Counted from the first letter of the stretch, positions 40,302 to 49,514 are shown. The stretch: 64,000 bases of DNA from CAYNSB01 sp964399625 (GCA_964399625.1 CAYNSB010000012.1:1-64000), one strand, 5' to 3'. Numbers and translations are program-made. The notes: a model not told the origin generated them from the letters alone.

Positions 40302-40958
40302 TCACACGCGGATGATGACGTCCTTGGGATCGAAGCGGACCTTGGCGAGATTGGCGTAGGAATCGCTTGCGGCGCGGTAGCCGGCGGCGGCGATGACGGT
40401 GGCGGCGAGCCCGCGCGAGCCGAGGTTGAGGATCTGGTCGTACTGGGCGGGGTCGAAGCCTTCCATGGGGCAGGCATCGACGCCCAGGAGGGCGGCGGCC
40501 TCGAGGAAGAAGCCCAGGGCGATGTAGGTCTGGCGGCCGGTCCAGTTGTCCATGCTGCCGCCGGGGACTTTGGCGGGGTCGGCGGAGGCGCCGAGCATCA
40601 TCTTCTTGAAGCCGTCGAGGGATTCGGGCGCGACGGCGCGGACCTGTGCGATGCGGGCGATGTAGCGTTCGATGTGCGCGGGATCGACGACGCGGCGGCG
40701 CGCGAAGACGACCAGGTGCGATGCGTCGGTGATCTGCGGCTGGTTCCAGCTTACGGCGCGGAGCTTCTGGCGGACGGCGGGGTCGCTGACGACGACGATG
40801 GACCAAGGGGCGAGCCCGTAGCTGGAGGGCGCGAGGATCGCGGCCTGCTCGAGGGCGGTCCAGGTTTCGGGGGCGATCTTTCGGGCGGGATCGAACGCCT
40901 TGACGGCGTAGCGCCACTTGAGCTGGGTGAGGAGATTCTCGGGTGCGATGGTGGGCAT
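40302..40958 (-). CDS. nitroreductase family NAD(P)H-dependent oxidoreductase
   Basis: A 218-residue FMN flavoprotein of the NfsB/oxygen-insensitive nitroreductase type. Supporting stretches: RYAVKAFDPARKI near the N-terminus, ILAPSSYGLAPW (FMN-binding), FFLEAAALLGVDACPMEGFD and a C-terminal AAGYRA. Such enzymes reduce nitroaromatics or quinones; the natural substrate is unknown. AGGAG is 5 bases before the ATG. 64 bases separate it from the fbp start on the same strand, so co-transcription is possible. Confidence 0.92.
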   Translation of the reverse strand: MPTIAPENLLTQLKWRYAVKAFDPARKIAPETWTALEQAAILAPSSYGLAPWSIVVVSDPAVRQKLRAVSWNQPQITDASHLVVFARRRVVDPAHIERYIARIAQVRAVAPESLDGFKKMMLGASADPAKVPGGSMDNWTGRQTYIALGFFLEAAALLGVDACPMEGFDPAQYDQILNLGSRGLAATVIAAAGYRAASDSYANLAKVRFDPKDVIIRV

Positions 40959-41005
40959 GTCGCGCTCCTTGGTATCGATAAGGGTCGATACGATAGGACG
41001 CGTGA

Positions 41006-42964
41006 TCAGGCTGCGGCGCGGGTCCATTCGGTGAGGACGCGCTCGATCCATGCGTTGAGATTCACGCACAATTCGCGCTTGGAGACGAACGCGCGGACGC
41101 CGGCGGGCTTCCATGCGTGCTCCTCGACGTGCGCGGCGCTGATGAGCAGGACGGGCGTGCGCGAGGGGGCGGCGGCGCGGGCGACGTCCAGGCCCGTGCC
41201 ATTTCCGAGGTGCATGTCCGTGATGATGGCGTGGAAGGCGGAACCCTTGGCGAGGGCGGCGAGCGCGTCGGGCGCGTTCCACGCCCAGACGACCTCGACG
41301 GTGGGGCGCTTCTGGAGCGCGATCTGCAGGAGCTTGCCGGCGAGGGCGTCATCATCCACCAGCAGCACGCGGAGCTTGCCCGGCGTCGCGGAGGCTGTGG
41401 CGGGGGGATGTGCGGGCGGGGCGGCGGAGGGAGTTGCGGGCGTGGGAGTTGCGGGCGCGGCGGTGGTCGCGGTGGGCGCGTGCCCTGCGAGCGTGACGCG
41501 GTTGCGGCCGTTCTGCTTGGAGGCGTAGACGGCCTCGTCGGCGGCCTTGACGAGCGCGACGGGCGAGGCGATGGCGGGGCCGGTGATCGCGACGCCGACG
41601 CTGATTGTGATGGGGAGTTCCTTGGGCGCGCCCGGGACCTTGGCGAGGTCGAAGGCGGGGGACTCGATGGCGCGGCGGAGGGATTCGGCGAGCGTGGCGG
41701 CGGCGGCTGCATCGGCGCCGGGCGCGAGGACGGCGAACTCCTCGCCGCCGTAGCGGTAGACGGTGGCGTTTGGGCCGGCGGCCGCGGAGAGGCGGCGTGC
41801 GAGCTCGACGAGGACGGCATCGCCGGCGGGGTGCCCGAAGCGGTCGTTGACGGACTTGAACTTGTCGCCGTCGATGAAGAACGCGGCGAGGACGGAGTTC
41901 GCGGCTTTGGCGTCTTCGTAGGCCTGGGCGAGGTCCGCGTCGAAGGCCTTTCGGTTGCGGATCTTGGTGAGGCCGTCGGTGACGCTGGCGATGGCGAGCT
42001 GGTCGTTCTGCTGCTTGAGGGCCTCGCTCTCGCGCTGGGCGGCGATCTGGGTCTGGATGGATTGCTCTGAGGCCTCGGCGAGGATGGCGGCGATGTTGGG
42101 GCTGAGGCCGACGTCCTTCTCAAAGAGCTTGGCGAGGTCCTTGGCGCCTGAGGCGACGCGTTCGAGGAGGTCCTCGAGATCGTCGACGCCCTTGCCGAAC
42201 CACTCGCGCGTGGAGTTGACGAGGCGGGCCATGTGGGAGAGCGGCTTCTCGGTGGCCATGGCCTCGGCGATGAGGCCGCCGAGGTGGACGATCTGGGTGA
42301 TGGCGCGGTCCTTCTCCGGTGAGGAGTTGGGCTCGTGGTGGTAGCGGATGGCGGCGATGTACTGGGAGGGGAGCTTCCAGCGTTCGGCGAGGGCGGCGCC
42401 GATCTCGGGGTGTCCGAGGCCGAGCTTCTCGCGTTCGTGCGCGGCGAGCTTCGTGTGTCCCTTTGGGGCGTCGATGATGGAGGGCGCGTAGATGTCCGCG
42501 GCGCCGACGACGGCGGCCATGACGCCGATGTCCTGGAAGAGTGCGCCGGTGAAGGCCTCATCGGGGTCGCAGGCCTTGGTGGCGAGGGCCATGTTTCGGG
42601 CGCCCGCGGCGGAGTAGACGGCGCGTCGCCAGTGGGCCTGGAGGTCGATGCCGTTGCCGTCCTTGACGCTCTTGGTGCCGTCGACGAGTGAGAAGCCGAG
42701 GACGAGTGACTTGACGGCGTTGAGGCCGAGGAGTCCCAGGGCGCGGTCGATCTTGGTGCACTGCTGGGGGAGGCCGAAGAGGGAGGAGTTGACGGTCTTG
42801 AGGATCTTAGCGGAGAGCGCGGTGTCGTTCTGGACGAGCTTGCCGATCTGCTGGAGGCTTGCGCGGGGATCGCGCGTGAGTTCGAGAACCTTGATCGCCA
42901 CAGCGGGAGGCGACGGGAGGCTCGGGCAACTCAGGATTTGGTCGAGGATCGGTCCGTTGGGCAT
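41006..42964 (-). CDS. HDOD - GGDEF - receiver signalling protein
   Basis: A 652-residue three-part regulator: HDOD domain (about residues 10-205, LPSPPAVAIKVLELTRDP, ALGLLGLNAVKSL, GALFQDIGVMAAV), a helical linker, a diguanylate cyclase domain (about 330-500) with DGLTKIRNRKAF and an intact RYGGEEF active site, an Ala/Pro/Thr linker, and a C-terminal receiver (about 540-650) with LLVDDDALA and acceptor Asp in IITDMHLGNG. It probably makes c-di-GMP under phosphorylation control. The inhibitory RxxD site before GGEEF is absent. Having the receiver last is uncommon. GGAGGGAAG lies about 6 bases before the ATG. Confidence 0.93.
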   Translation of the reverse strand: MPNGPILDQILSCPSLPSPPAVAIKVLELTRDPRASLQQIGKLVQNDTALSAKILKTVNSSLFGLPQQCTKIDRALGLLGLNAVKSLVLGFSLVDGTKSVKDGNGIDLQAHWRRAVYSAAGARNMALATKACDPDEAFTGALFQDIGVMAAVVGAADIYAPSIIDAPKGHTKLAAHEREKLGLGHPEIGAALAERWKLPSQYIAAIRYHHEPNSSPEKDRAITQIVHLGGLIAEAMATEKPLSHMARLVNSTREWFGKGVDDLEDLLERVASGAKDLAKLFEKDVGLSPNIAAILAEASEQSIQTQIAAQRESEALKQQNDQLAIASVTDGLTKIRNRKAFDADLAQAYEDAKAANSVLAAFFIDGDKFKSVNDRFGHPAGDAVLVELARRLSAAAGPNATVYRYGGEEFAVLAPGADAAAAATLAESLRRAIESPAFDLAKVPGAPKELPITISVGVAITGPAIASPVALVKAADEAVYASKQNGRNRVTLAGHAPTATTAAPATPTPATPSAAPPAHPPATASATPGKLRVLLVDDDALAGKLLQIALQKRPTVEVVWAWNAPDALAALAKGSAFHAIITDMHLGNGTGLDVARAAAPSRTPVLLISAAHVEEHAWKPAGVRAFVSKRELCVNLNAWIERVLTEWTRAAA

Positions 42965-43230
42965 CGCCGTCTTCCCTCCGCTACCGCACAGGCCGCGCTC
43001 CGCTGGGGCGCGTTCTCATCGTGGCCTCACTCATATCGGGGATCAGGACAGTCGACATGGCCGTCCGTTTGAGGACAGTCCCCTAGACGGGGCGGGTTAT
43101 TCCGGGGATCGCGCAGGGCGTGCGCGTTGCGGGCTGCAAGAGCTCGTGATTCTCGGTAGCATCTGCGCTGGCGAGCCCCCGACGGGGGGGAGCGCGGAAC
43201 GAGGACATTGCGGTCTCCAAGGAGTTTGAC

Positions 43231-43431
43231 ATGGCGAAGAAGGCCAAGAAGAAGGCGAAGAAGAGCGGCAAGAAGAAAGCGAAGAAGAAGGCTCGTCGGA
43301 CGGTGATGTACAGCAGCAAGGGCAAGAAGCTGTACGCGAAGCGTGACGCGGGCGGGAAGTTCAAGGACATCCAGCAGTACAGCCGGGCGCACGCGATGGA
43401 CATCAAGCGGAAGGCGAAGGACGAGGCGTGA
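43231..43431 (+). CDS. small lysine-rich basic protein
   Basis: A 66-residue protein. Residues 1-23 are almost all Lys/Ala/Arg, like histone H1 tails; the rest (MYSSKGKKLYAKRDAGGKFK, DIQQYSRAHAMDIKRKAK) resembles a conserved small-protein family of unknown function with an RD-G-FKDIQ-Y-RAH-DI pattern (from memory). AAGGAG is 8 bases before the ATG, a TAGCAT box lies upstream near 43156, and a strong terminator follows, all arguing for a real, well-expressed gene. DNA or RNA binding is inferred from charge only. Confidence 0.8.
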   Translation: MAKKAKKKAKKSGKKKAKKKARRTVMYSSKGKKLYAKRDAGGKFKDIQQYSRAHAMDIKRKAKDEA

Positions 43432-43461
43432 GCCTTGTTGTTTGAACGAGTTTTCGACGAT

Positions 43462-43491
43462 CAGGCCCCACGCGGGGCCTGGTTTGTTTTT
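43462..43491 (+). terminator. intrinsic terminator after the lysine-rich protein gene
   Basis: CAGGCCCC/GGGGCCTG arms (43462-43469, 43474-43481) with loop ACGC, followed by GTTTGTTTTT. Confidence 0.9.
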
Positions 43492-43501
43492 GGGGGAGCG
43501 A

Positions 43502-46378
43502 TCAGCCGCGGGTCGCGGCGAGGAGATCGCGCGGAGTTCGTCGTGCGAGGCGCACGACGGCGGGGGCCGCGGCGAGGAGCGTGAGGGCGATGAGGATGGC
43601 CCACCCCGCGGCGACGGGTCCGATGGGGATGTGGAAGGCGTAGGTGAGGCCCAGGATGAGGGCGTGGAGGGTGCGCTCGGTCCAGGCGCCGTGGATTCCC
43701 AGCATGGTGCCCAGGACCCCGGCGGTGATCGCGATGAGCAGGGCCTCGGCGAGGACGAGGCGGGTGAGGAGCGAGCGCGGGGCGCCGATGGCGCGGAGGA
43801 CGCCGAACTCGAATTGTCGGGCCTCGATCGCGGCGATGATGATGTTGGCGACGCCCAGGCACGCGATGAGGATGGCGGCGGCGGCGATGGCGGAGACGAC
43901 GAGCAACCCGCCCGAGGCGAAGGCGACGATCTGGGATTTGATCTGTCGTCCGGAGCCGGCGTCGAGGATTCCCGCGTCGAGCAATTCGCTTCGGATGGTG
44001 TTGAGGGCCTGATCGTCTTGGGCCTGCGCGGTGGGGGTGAGCGCGATCTGTATGAGCTGGATGGGCGCGGGCTGGCCATCGAAGAACTTGGCCTTGAGGT
44101 CGTCGCGTGAGCCAAAGATCGCGTGAAGGGCCTGATCGGTGACGTCCTCGCCGACGTTGAAGAACTTGGAGACGAGCTCGAGGCCGGGGGATGAGACGAC
44201 GCCGACGATCTCGAAATCGATGGGCGTGCCGTTGCGGGAGCATGTGAACTTGTGCCCAAGGCCGAGGCCCTGGGCGGTGAGGAACTCGCGGGCGACGATG
44301 ACGGCGCCGCCCTGGTTGAGGCGTTTGAGGGCGGTCTGCGGATCGCCCTGGACCCAGGTGAGGCGGGTCATGCGGAAGAAGGAGTCGGGCTCGAAGCCGA
44401 CGAAGGTGGTCTTGTACTTCTGGAGGGCGCGGACGCCGAAGACGTCGGTCTCGACGTTGTAGAGGGTGATGGCGGAGGTGTCGGCGACGATGTCGGTGAG
44501 AGAGTTGAGTTTGCGTTGGACATCCTCGGAGAGGTTGAGCCCCGAGACGAAGGCATCGGGGAACTGGATCTTCTCGATCCAGTCGCGGAGGATGGCGCCG
44601 CCGTTGGTCCAGATGGAGATCATCATGGCGAGGCCGCCCATGAGTGCGCCGGCGGTGAGGCCGTGGCGATAGGGCGTTGCGGCGACGGTGCGATTGAGGA
44701 GTCGTGGCGGGAGGCGAAGGGCGCGGGAGAGGGGTGTGCTGAGGAGGCGTGAGACGATGAGGACCAGCGGCACGCCGAGGAGGAAGTAGCCCGACAGCAG
44801 GAGCGGCAGCCCGACGGTGGCGTGCCCCCAGAAGACGGTCTGCCCGTTGGTGGGGATGGTGATGATGAGGGCGTGGGCGGCGATCATCGCGAGGGCGATG
44901 GCGGCGGTGCGAGCGAGGTGGCGCGGGAGGGGCGTTGCGGCGCGGGCGCCCAGCGCGAGCAGGGGCGAGAGGCGCGACGCCTGTCGCGCGGGGAGTGCGG
45001 AGCCGAGGACGCCGGCGAGGATGGCGCTGAGCGCGGCGACGATGAGCCCGTAGGGCTGGATGACGAGGCCGGTGGGGAGGTGGTCGCTGAAGAGCGCGCT
45101 GAGGAGCGCGGCGATGGCGACGCCGAGCGGGACGCCAATCGCGGCGCCGGAGATTCCGAGGATGAGCCCGATGAGGAGCTGGGTTCGGGCGAGCTGGGCG
45201 GTGGTGGCGCCGATGCAGCGGAGGATGGCGAGCTCGCGCTGGCGTTCGGCGATGGCGGTGCTCAGGCCCGTCATGATGATGAAGGCGCCGGAGATGGCGC
45301 CCAGGACCATGACGAGGATGAGGGCGAGGCGCGAGGACTGGATGTTCTTGTCCAGGCCCGAGGTGATCTTCTCGGTGGTCTGGAGGAGCAGGCCCTTGGG
45401 GAGGGAGGCGGCGTGGGCGCGGACAATGTCGTCGGGCTTGGCGCCGGGGTTGAGGGCGATGTCGATCTGCGAGAGGCCGGGTTCGCGGGAGAGGGCGGTG
45501 ATGGCGTTGAGCGTGAGGTAGACCTGCGGTCGGCCGCCGAGCGGGGGCTGAGCGGCGATGCCCACGACGGTGAGCGTGGTGTTGGTCTGGAAGAGGCCGG
45601 TGAGGGGCGTCTTGAGCTGCGGGATGAGTTGGCGTGCGACCTCGATTCGATCGCCCAGGGCGATGCGGCGTGAGGCGTTGATGCGTTCGGCCTCGCGTGC
45701 GTCGATGGTGGAGGGCGGGACGTCGAGGCGTTGGGGCGCGTTGAGAACATCCGAGCGCCAGACGGGGATAAGGCCGTCGCGCTTTTTCGTTTGCTGCGCG
45801 TAGGTGACGGAGAGGCGGTGTGCGAGGGCGGCATCGATGACGACCTCGTCATCGCGCTGGGGGAGTCGGCCCTGCAGGAGCTCGGGCGGGGGGAGCAGTT
45901 CGGTCTGCGTCGCGCGGGACTGGCGGGTGAGGGGTCTGGCGGTGGTGGTGGCGCCGGGGCGGATGGAGTTGGCGAGGGCTGTGGAGGAGAGGGTGATCTC
46001 GCGGCGCTCGAAGGCGCGTGGGGTTGCGGCTTTGGAGGTGGTGTCGGGCGTGGTGTCGGCTGGCGCGAGCATCGGCGTGCGGTAGGTGATGGCGAGAGTG
46101 GTCTGGACGGAGGGCGCGGCGTCGCGGACCTGCGGCCAGGCGCGGACGGTGTCGAGGAGCGCAGGCGGGAGTGGTGTGGCGGAGGTGGGCTTGATGCGGA
46201 GGTCGGCGGCGCCGATGGTGCCGGCGAGCTGGTGCTCGATGGCGCCCTGGGCCGAGGCCATGGCGCAGGCGACGGCGGCGATCATCGCGGCGGAGAGTGC
46301 GACGGCTGCGGTGAGGAGCGCGGAACGGAGTCGGCGGGCGAGCAGCGCGTTGAGGGCGAGGCGGAGAGGCGCGAGCAT
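43502..46378 (-). CDS. FtsX-like ABC transporter permease
   Basis: A 958-residue inner-membrane permease. It has an N-terminal helix (about 20-45), a large periplasmic domain (about 50-345), an FtsX three-helix bundle (about 350-470, ILVMVLGAISGAFIIMTG and ELAILRCIGATTAQL), further helices (about 490-620), a second periplasmic domain, and a C-terminal FtsX bundle (about 820-950, FEFGVLRAIGAPRSLLTRLV). This is the MacB/LolCE-like mechanotransmission type, used for lipoprotein or peptide export. The matching ATPase is encoded two genes upstream. The ATG at 46378 is preferred over an upstream TTG at 46393. Confidence 0.92.
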   Translation of the reverse strand: MLAPLRLALNALLARRLRSALLTAAVALSAAMIAAVACAMASAQGAIEHQLAGTIGAADLRIKPTSATPLPPALLDTVRAWPQVRDAAPSVQTTLAITYRTPMLAPADTTPDTTSKAATPRAFERREITLSSTALANSIRPGATTTARPLTRQSRATQTELLPPPELLQGRLPQRDDEVVIDAALAHRLSVTYAQQTKKRDGLIPVWRSDVLNAPQRLDVPPSTIDAREAERINASRRIALGDRIEVARQLIPQLKTPLTGLFQTNTTLTVVGIAAQPPLGGRPQVYLTLNAITALSREPGLSQIDIALNPGAKPDDIVRAHAASLPKGLLLQTTEKITSGLDKNIQSSRLALILVMVLGAISGAFIIMTGLSTAIAERQRELAILRCIGATTAQLARTQLLIGLILGISGAAIGVPLGVAIAALLSALFSDHLPTGLVIQPYGLIVAALSAILAGVLGSALPARQASRLSPLLALGARAATPLPRHLARTAAIALAMIAAHALIITIPTNGQTVFWGHATVGLPLLLSGYFLLGVPLVLIVSRLLSTPLSRALRLPPRLLNRTVAATPYRHGLTAGALMGGLAMMISIWTNGGAILRDWIEKIQFPDAFVSGLNLSEDVQRKLNSLTDIVADTSAITLYNVETDVFGVRALQKYKTTFVGFEPDSFFRMTRLTWVQGDPQTALKRLNQGGAVIVAREFLTAQGLGLGHKFTCSRNGTPIDFEIVGVVSSPGLELVSKFFNVGEDVTDQALHAIFGSRDDLKAKFFDGQPAPIQLIQIALTPTAQAQDDQALNTIRSELLDAGILDAGSGRQIKSQIVAFASGGLLVVSAIAAAAILIACLGVANIIIAAIEARQFEFGVLRAIGAPRSLLTRLVLAEALLIAITAGVLGTMLGIHGAWTERTLHALILGLTYAFHIPIGPVAAGWAILIALTLLAAAPAVVRLARRTPRDLLAATRG

Positions 46379-46399
46379 GCCCGAGCGTAGCAATCGAGG

Positions 46400-47110
46400 T
46401 TACTGGCCCGTGCGGGAGATGGGGTTGCACCAGAGGCGGCCGGGCTTCTTGGTGAGCTGGGTGGCGAACTGCTGTCCGTTGAGGTAGGCGGCGGAGCCAT
46501 CGACGCAGGCGCCGTTGATGCCCGTGCCGTGGTGCCCGGCGACGATCTCGTTGGGGTATGAGGCGCCGTCGTTGAAGGCGACGGGGCCCTGCTCGTTGGC
46601 GTCCCACATGATGATGGCGTCGGCGGCGAACTGATCGATGCGGTAGGAGCGGTTGGGATCGCGGTAGGCGACGACGGCGCCGTTCATGATGTACGAGGTC
46701 ATGAGCGCGGTGCCGGTGAAGGGCTCGGCGTGCGAGGGGCAGCGGTAGATCTTGGGCGCTTCGAGGTAGGGGAAGAGGGAGCCGGTGCGGCGGTCGTCCT
46801 CGGTGAAGGGCTTGGCGACGGCGGGGCCGCAGGTCTGGTCGTAGAGCCAGCCGGGCGCGGTGGCGACGGGGCCCCAGTTGGGCAGGGGGATGTAGGAGCG
46901 GTTGTCGTTGGTGTAGACGTTGATGACGGTGAGGAACTGGCGGAGGTCCGAGGCGCAGGCGAGCTGGCGTGCGGAGTTGCGTGCGCCGCGGAGGGCGGGG
47001 AGGAGGATGGCGATGAGGATCGCGATGATGGCGATGACGACCAGCAGCTCGATGAGAGTGAAGGAGTGGCGGAGGGTGGAGCGGAGGAGGCGGGCGCGGA
47101 TGGTGGTCAT
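46400..47110 (-). CDS. pseudopilin-like protein with type IV prepilin leader
   Basis: A 236-residue protein with leader MTTIRARLLRSTLRHS, then FTLIELLVV and one hydrophobic helix; the residue before the predicted cut is Ser16 instead of Gly. The soluble domain has ACASDLRQFLTVINVYTNDN (typical after the helix), and C-terminal HHGTGINGACVDGSAAYLN, an H-x(8-9)-DG pattern of DUF1559-like planctomycete proteins. GGAG precedes the ATG by 8 bases. It sits between the ABC ATPase and its presumed permease, with 21 bases to the permease ATG, so it may be part of the same export unit. Confidence 0.87.
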   Translation of the reverse strand: MTTIRARLLRSTLRHSFTLIELLVVIAIIAILIAILLPALRGARNSARQLACASDLRQFLTVINVYTNDNRSYIPLPNWGPVATAPGWLYDQTCGPAVAKPFTEDDRRTGSLFPYLEAPKIYRCPSHAEPFTGTALMTSYIMNGAVVAYRDPNRSYRIDQFAADAIIMWDANEQGPVAFNDGASYPNEIVAGHHGTGINGACVDGSAAYLNGQQFATQLTKKPGRLWCNPISRTGQ

Positions 47111-47246
47111 GGAGGGCTCCGTCGGTTGGTGGAGGGAGAAGGCTTGAAAGGTAAAGCAAAGCGCGAGAAACGAAAAGCGAAAAGGTGGAAGGGAGCGGGC
47201 GCGGTGTGAAGGTGGGCGCTGTTGATGCGGCCGCACGGCTCGCAAG

Positions 47247-47276
47247 GCCGGCGCTTCCGGTTGGGCCTCTGAAGGG
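47247..47276 (-). repeat. dispersed GAGGCCCAAGCGG repeat, inverted copy
   Basis: Minus strand reads CTTCAGAGGCCCAACCGGAA, between the ABC ATPase stop and the pseudopilin start. Confidence 0.6.
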
Positions 47277-47288
47277 CGATGCGCTGCG

Positions 47289-48041
47289 TTAGCGGATCGC
47301 GGCCTGGTAGCGCTGGGCGATTGCGGCGGCGTCGAGGCCCGCAGTGTCGAAGGAGGTTCGGACGCGGCCGTCGGCGAGGACGAAGGTGCGCTTGCAGTTG
47401 GCGGCGGCGGCGGGCTCGTGGGTGACCATGACGATGGACATTCGCGCGGACTCGGCGAGCTCGCGGAGGAGGGTCCAGAGCGCGGCGGCGCTGGCGCTAT
47501 CGAGGTTGCCGGTGGGCTCGTCGGCGAGGAGGACGGGCGGCGCGTAGAGCAGTGCGCGAGCGATGGCGATGCGCTGCTGCTCGCCGCCGGAGAGGGCGTC
47601 GGGGCGGTGGTCGGCGCGATCGGGCAGTCCCAGGCGTTCGAGGAGCTCGCGCGAGCGGGCGGTGAGTTTGGAGGGGTTGTCGGCGGCGAGCATGCCGGGG
47701 AGCTCGATGTTCTCGCGCGCAGTGAGGGTTGGGATGAGGTTGAACTGCTGGAAGACGATGCCGATCTTCGTGCGGCGGTAGGCGGTGGCGGCGCGCTCGG
47801 AGAGGGCGTGGATGGGCTCGTCGTTGAGGTAAATCTCGCCGGAGTCGGGGCGATCGAGCGCGGCGAGGAGGTGGAGGAGGGTGGACTTGCCCGAGCCCGA
47901 GGCGCCCATGATGGCGTAGAAGCCGGGCTCTGGGATGTCGAGTGAGACGCCCTGGAGCGCGTGGACTTGGCGCTCGATGGTTCGTGCGCCCTCGCGCGCG
48001 GCGATGCGGTAGGACTTGTGGACGTTGGCGCAGCGGATCAC
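47289..48041 (-). CDS. ABC transporter ATP-binding protein (LolD/MacB type)
   Basis: A 250-residue ATPase: VIRCANVHKSYRI start, Walker A GASGSGKST, Q-loop VFQQFNLIPTLTARENI, signature LSGGEQQRIAIARALL, Walker B VLLADEPTGNLDS and the H-loop in VMVTHEP. The sequence style is that of LolD/FtsE/MacB ATPases that pair with FtsX-type permeases, here most likely the product of 43502-46378. The GTG start overlaps the stop of gcvH (GTGA), so translation is probably coupled to it, an unexpected pairing. Confidence 0.93.
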   Translation of the reverse strand: MIRCANVHKSYRIAAREGARTIERQVHALQGVSLDIPEPGFYAIMGASGSGKSTLLHLLAALDRPDSGEIYLNDEPIHALSERAATAYRRTKIGIVFQQFNLIPTLTARENIELPGMLAADNPSKLTARSRELLERLGLPDRADHRPDALSGGEQQRIAIARALLYAPPVLLADEPTGNLDSASAAALWTLLRELAESARMSIVMVTHEPAAAANCKRTFVLADGRVRTSFDTAGLDAAAIAQRYQAAIR

Positions 48042-48418
48042 GTCGGGTGTGCGGCGTCGTAGGCGGCCGCGTTCTTCAGGGACTTGAGCCCGGCGTCGCT
48101 GGTGAGCTTGATCTTGACGAGCCAGCCCTTGGTGTAGGGGTCCTCGTTGAGGAGGCCGGGGTTGTCGGCGAGAGCCGGGTTGACCTCGATGATCTCGCCG
48201 GCGGCGTGGCAGTAGATGTCGGAGGTGGTCTTGACGGACTCGACCTCGCCGACGATGTCGCCGGCGTTGAACTTGGTGCCCTTGGGCTTCATCTGGACGT
48301 AGGTGACGTCGGTCAGTTGGTCGACGGCGAACTTGGTGATGCCCAGTGTGAGCGTGGAGCCTTCGACTTTGTGCCACTCGTGGGAGTCGGAGTACAGGCG
48401 GTCGGCGGGAGCGGGCAT
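48038..48418 (-). CDS. gcvH: glycine cleavage system H protein
   Basis: A 126-residue lipoyl carrier that shuttles the aminomethyl group between GcvP and GcvT. The lipoylated lysine is Lys63 in ESVKTTSDIY; LYSDSHEWHKVEG opens the fold and GLLNEDPYTKGWLVKI closes it. Length is normal. GGAGG precedes the ATG. gcvT and gcvP are not in the window. Its stop overlaps the start of an ABC ATPase gene; the lone gcvH may also serve lipoate relay (inference). Confidence 0.96.
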   Translation of the reverse strand: MPAPADRLYSDSHEWHKVEGSTLTLGITKFAVDQLTDVTYVQMKPKGTKFNAGDIVGEVESVKTTSDIYCHAAGEIIEVNPALADNPGLLNEDPYTKGWLVKIKLTSDAGLKSLKNAAAYDAAHPT

Positions 48419-48508
48419 GAGGGACCTCCGGGGTGGAGGGTCAGTGTAGGGGACGGCGCGGCGTCGCGAGAGGCGAGCGCTCGGAGCGGGTTGGGATCGC
48501 GTGCGGTG

Positions 48509-49345
48509 CTATCGCCCGTTGAGCAGCGCGGCGATGCGGCGCTCGGTGGGCGGGTGCGAGGCGAACATGTTGAGGAGCGACTGGCCCATCATGGGCTCGA
48601 TGATGAAGAGGTTGTTCATCGCGGGGTTGGGCTGGAAGAGGGGGATCTGCTTGGAGTAGGACTCGAGCTTCTGGAGGGCGGAGACGAGGCCGTGCGGGGA
48701 GCCGACGATCTGCGCGGCGCCGGCGTCGGCGACGTACTCGCGGGAGCGGGAGATGGCGGCCTTGATGATGGCGGCGCCGATGGGAGCGAGGATGAGGGCG
48801 ACGAGCGCGAGGATGGGGTTGCCGCCCTCGCGATCCCTGCTGCCTCCCAGCATGAAGCCCCACTGGGCGAGGAAGGAGAGGACGCCGGCGATGGTGGCGG
48901 CGATGCAGGAGGTGAGGGTGTCTCGGCTCTTGATGTGCGTGAGTTCGTGGGCGATGACGCCCTCGAGCTCGTCGCGGTTCATGAGGCGGAGGAGGCCCTC
49001 GGTGACGGCGACGGCGGCGTGCGAGGGTGAGCGTCCCGTGGCGAAGGCGTTGGGGGCGTCGTGGGGGCAGATGTAGACGCGGGGCATGGGCAGGCCGGCG
49101 CGCTGGCGGAGCTGGTCCACCATGTTGTAGAGGGCGGGGTTCTCTTCGCGTGTGACCTCGTGGCCCTGCATCGAGGCGATGGCGATCTTGTCGGAGAAGA
49201 ACCAGGCGATGATGTTGGCGAGGCCGCCGAAGGCGAGGCCGGCGATGAGGCCCTGCTGCCCGAAGCGTGATCCGACGAGGAGGCAGAGCCCCATGAGCCC
49301 GCCCAGGAGCATCGCGGTCTTGAGATTGTTGAGGACCTTGATCAT
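48509..49345 (-). CDS. htpX: membrane zinc metalloprotease HtpX
   Basis: A 278-residue M48 family protease of the inner membrane that degrades damaged membrane proteins. Two N-terminal helices (about 10-50), the zinc motif HELTH at 133-137, two more hydrophobic segments (about 145-190), and the third ligand in SRSREYVADAGAA. The C-terminal SHPPTERRIAAL is typical. GGGGG lies before the ATG at 49345. No heat-shock promoter motif is evident. It stands alone, 90 bases before gcvH. Confidence 0.95.
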   Translation of the reverse strand: MIKVLNNLKTAMLLGGLMGLCLLVGSRFGQQGLIAGLAFGGLANIIAWFFSDKIAIASMQGHEVTREENPALYNMVDQLRQRAGLPMPRVYICPHDAPNAFATGRSPSHAAVAVTEGLLRLMNRDELEGVIAHELTHIKSRDTLTSCIAATIAGVLSFLAQWGFMLGGSRDREGGNPILALVALILAPIGAAIIKAAISRSREYVADAGAAQIVGSPHGLVSALQKLESYSKQIPLFQPNPAMNNLFIIEPMMGQSLLNMFASHPPTERRIAALLNGR

Positions 49346-49514
49346 TGGTGAACCCCCTTCGAGGCGTCGTGGCCTTGTGCGGTTGTTCGGCAAACGGGAT
49401 GAGACCGTTTCATGGGAGCATACGGCGTGCCGGTGAGGAGGTTCGCCTTGCGCGGCTGGTGGCGCACATCCCGGCGTTGATCGGCAGGGGACGCGGGGCT
49501 CGCGAGAGGGGCTG

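Noticed and set aside
43040..43095. GGACAGTC direct repeats before the lysine-rich protein gene
   Set aside because: Only two short copies, with no paired structure or gene context that would make them an operator or att site.
49346..49514. Short open frame in the htpX / TauE spacer
   Set aside because: Only about 22 codons from the ATG near 49414, without binding site or -10 box; no evidence of coding.
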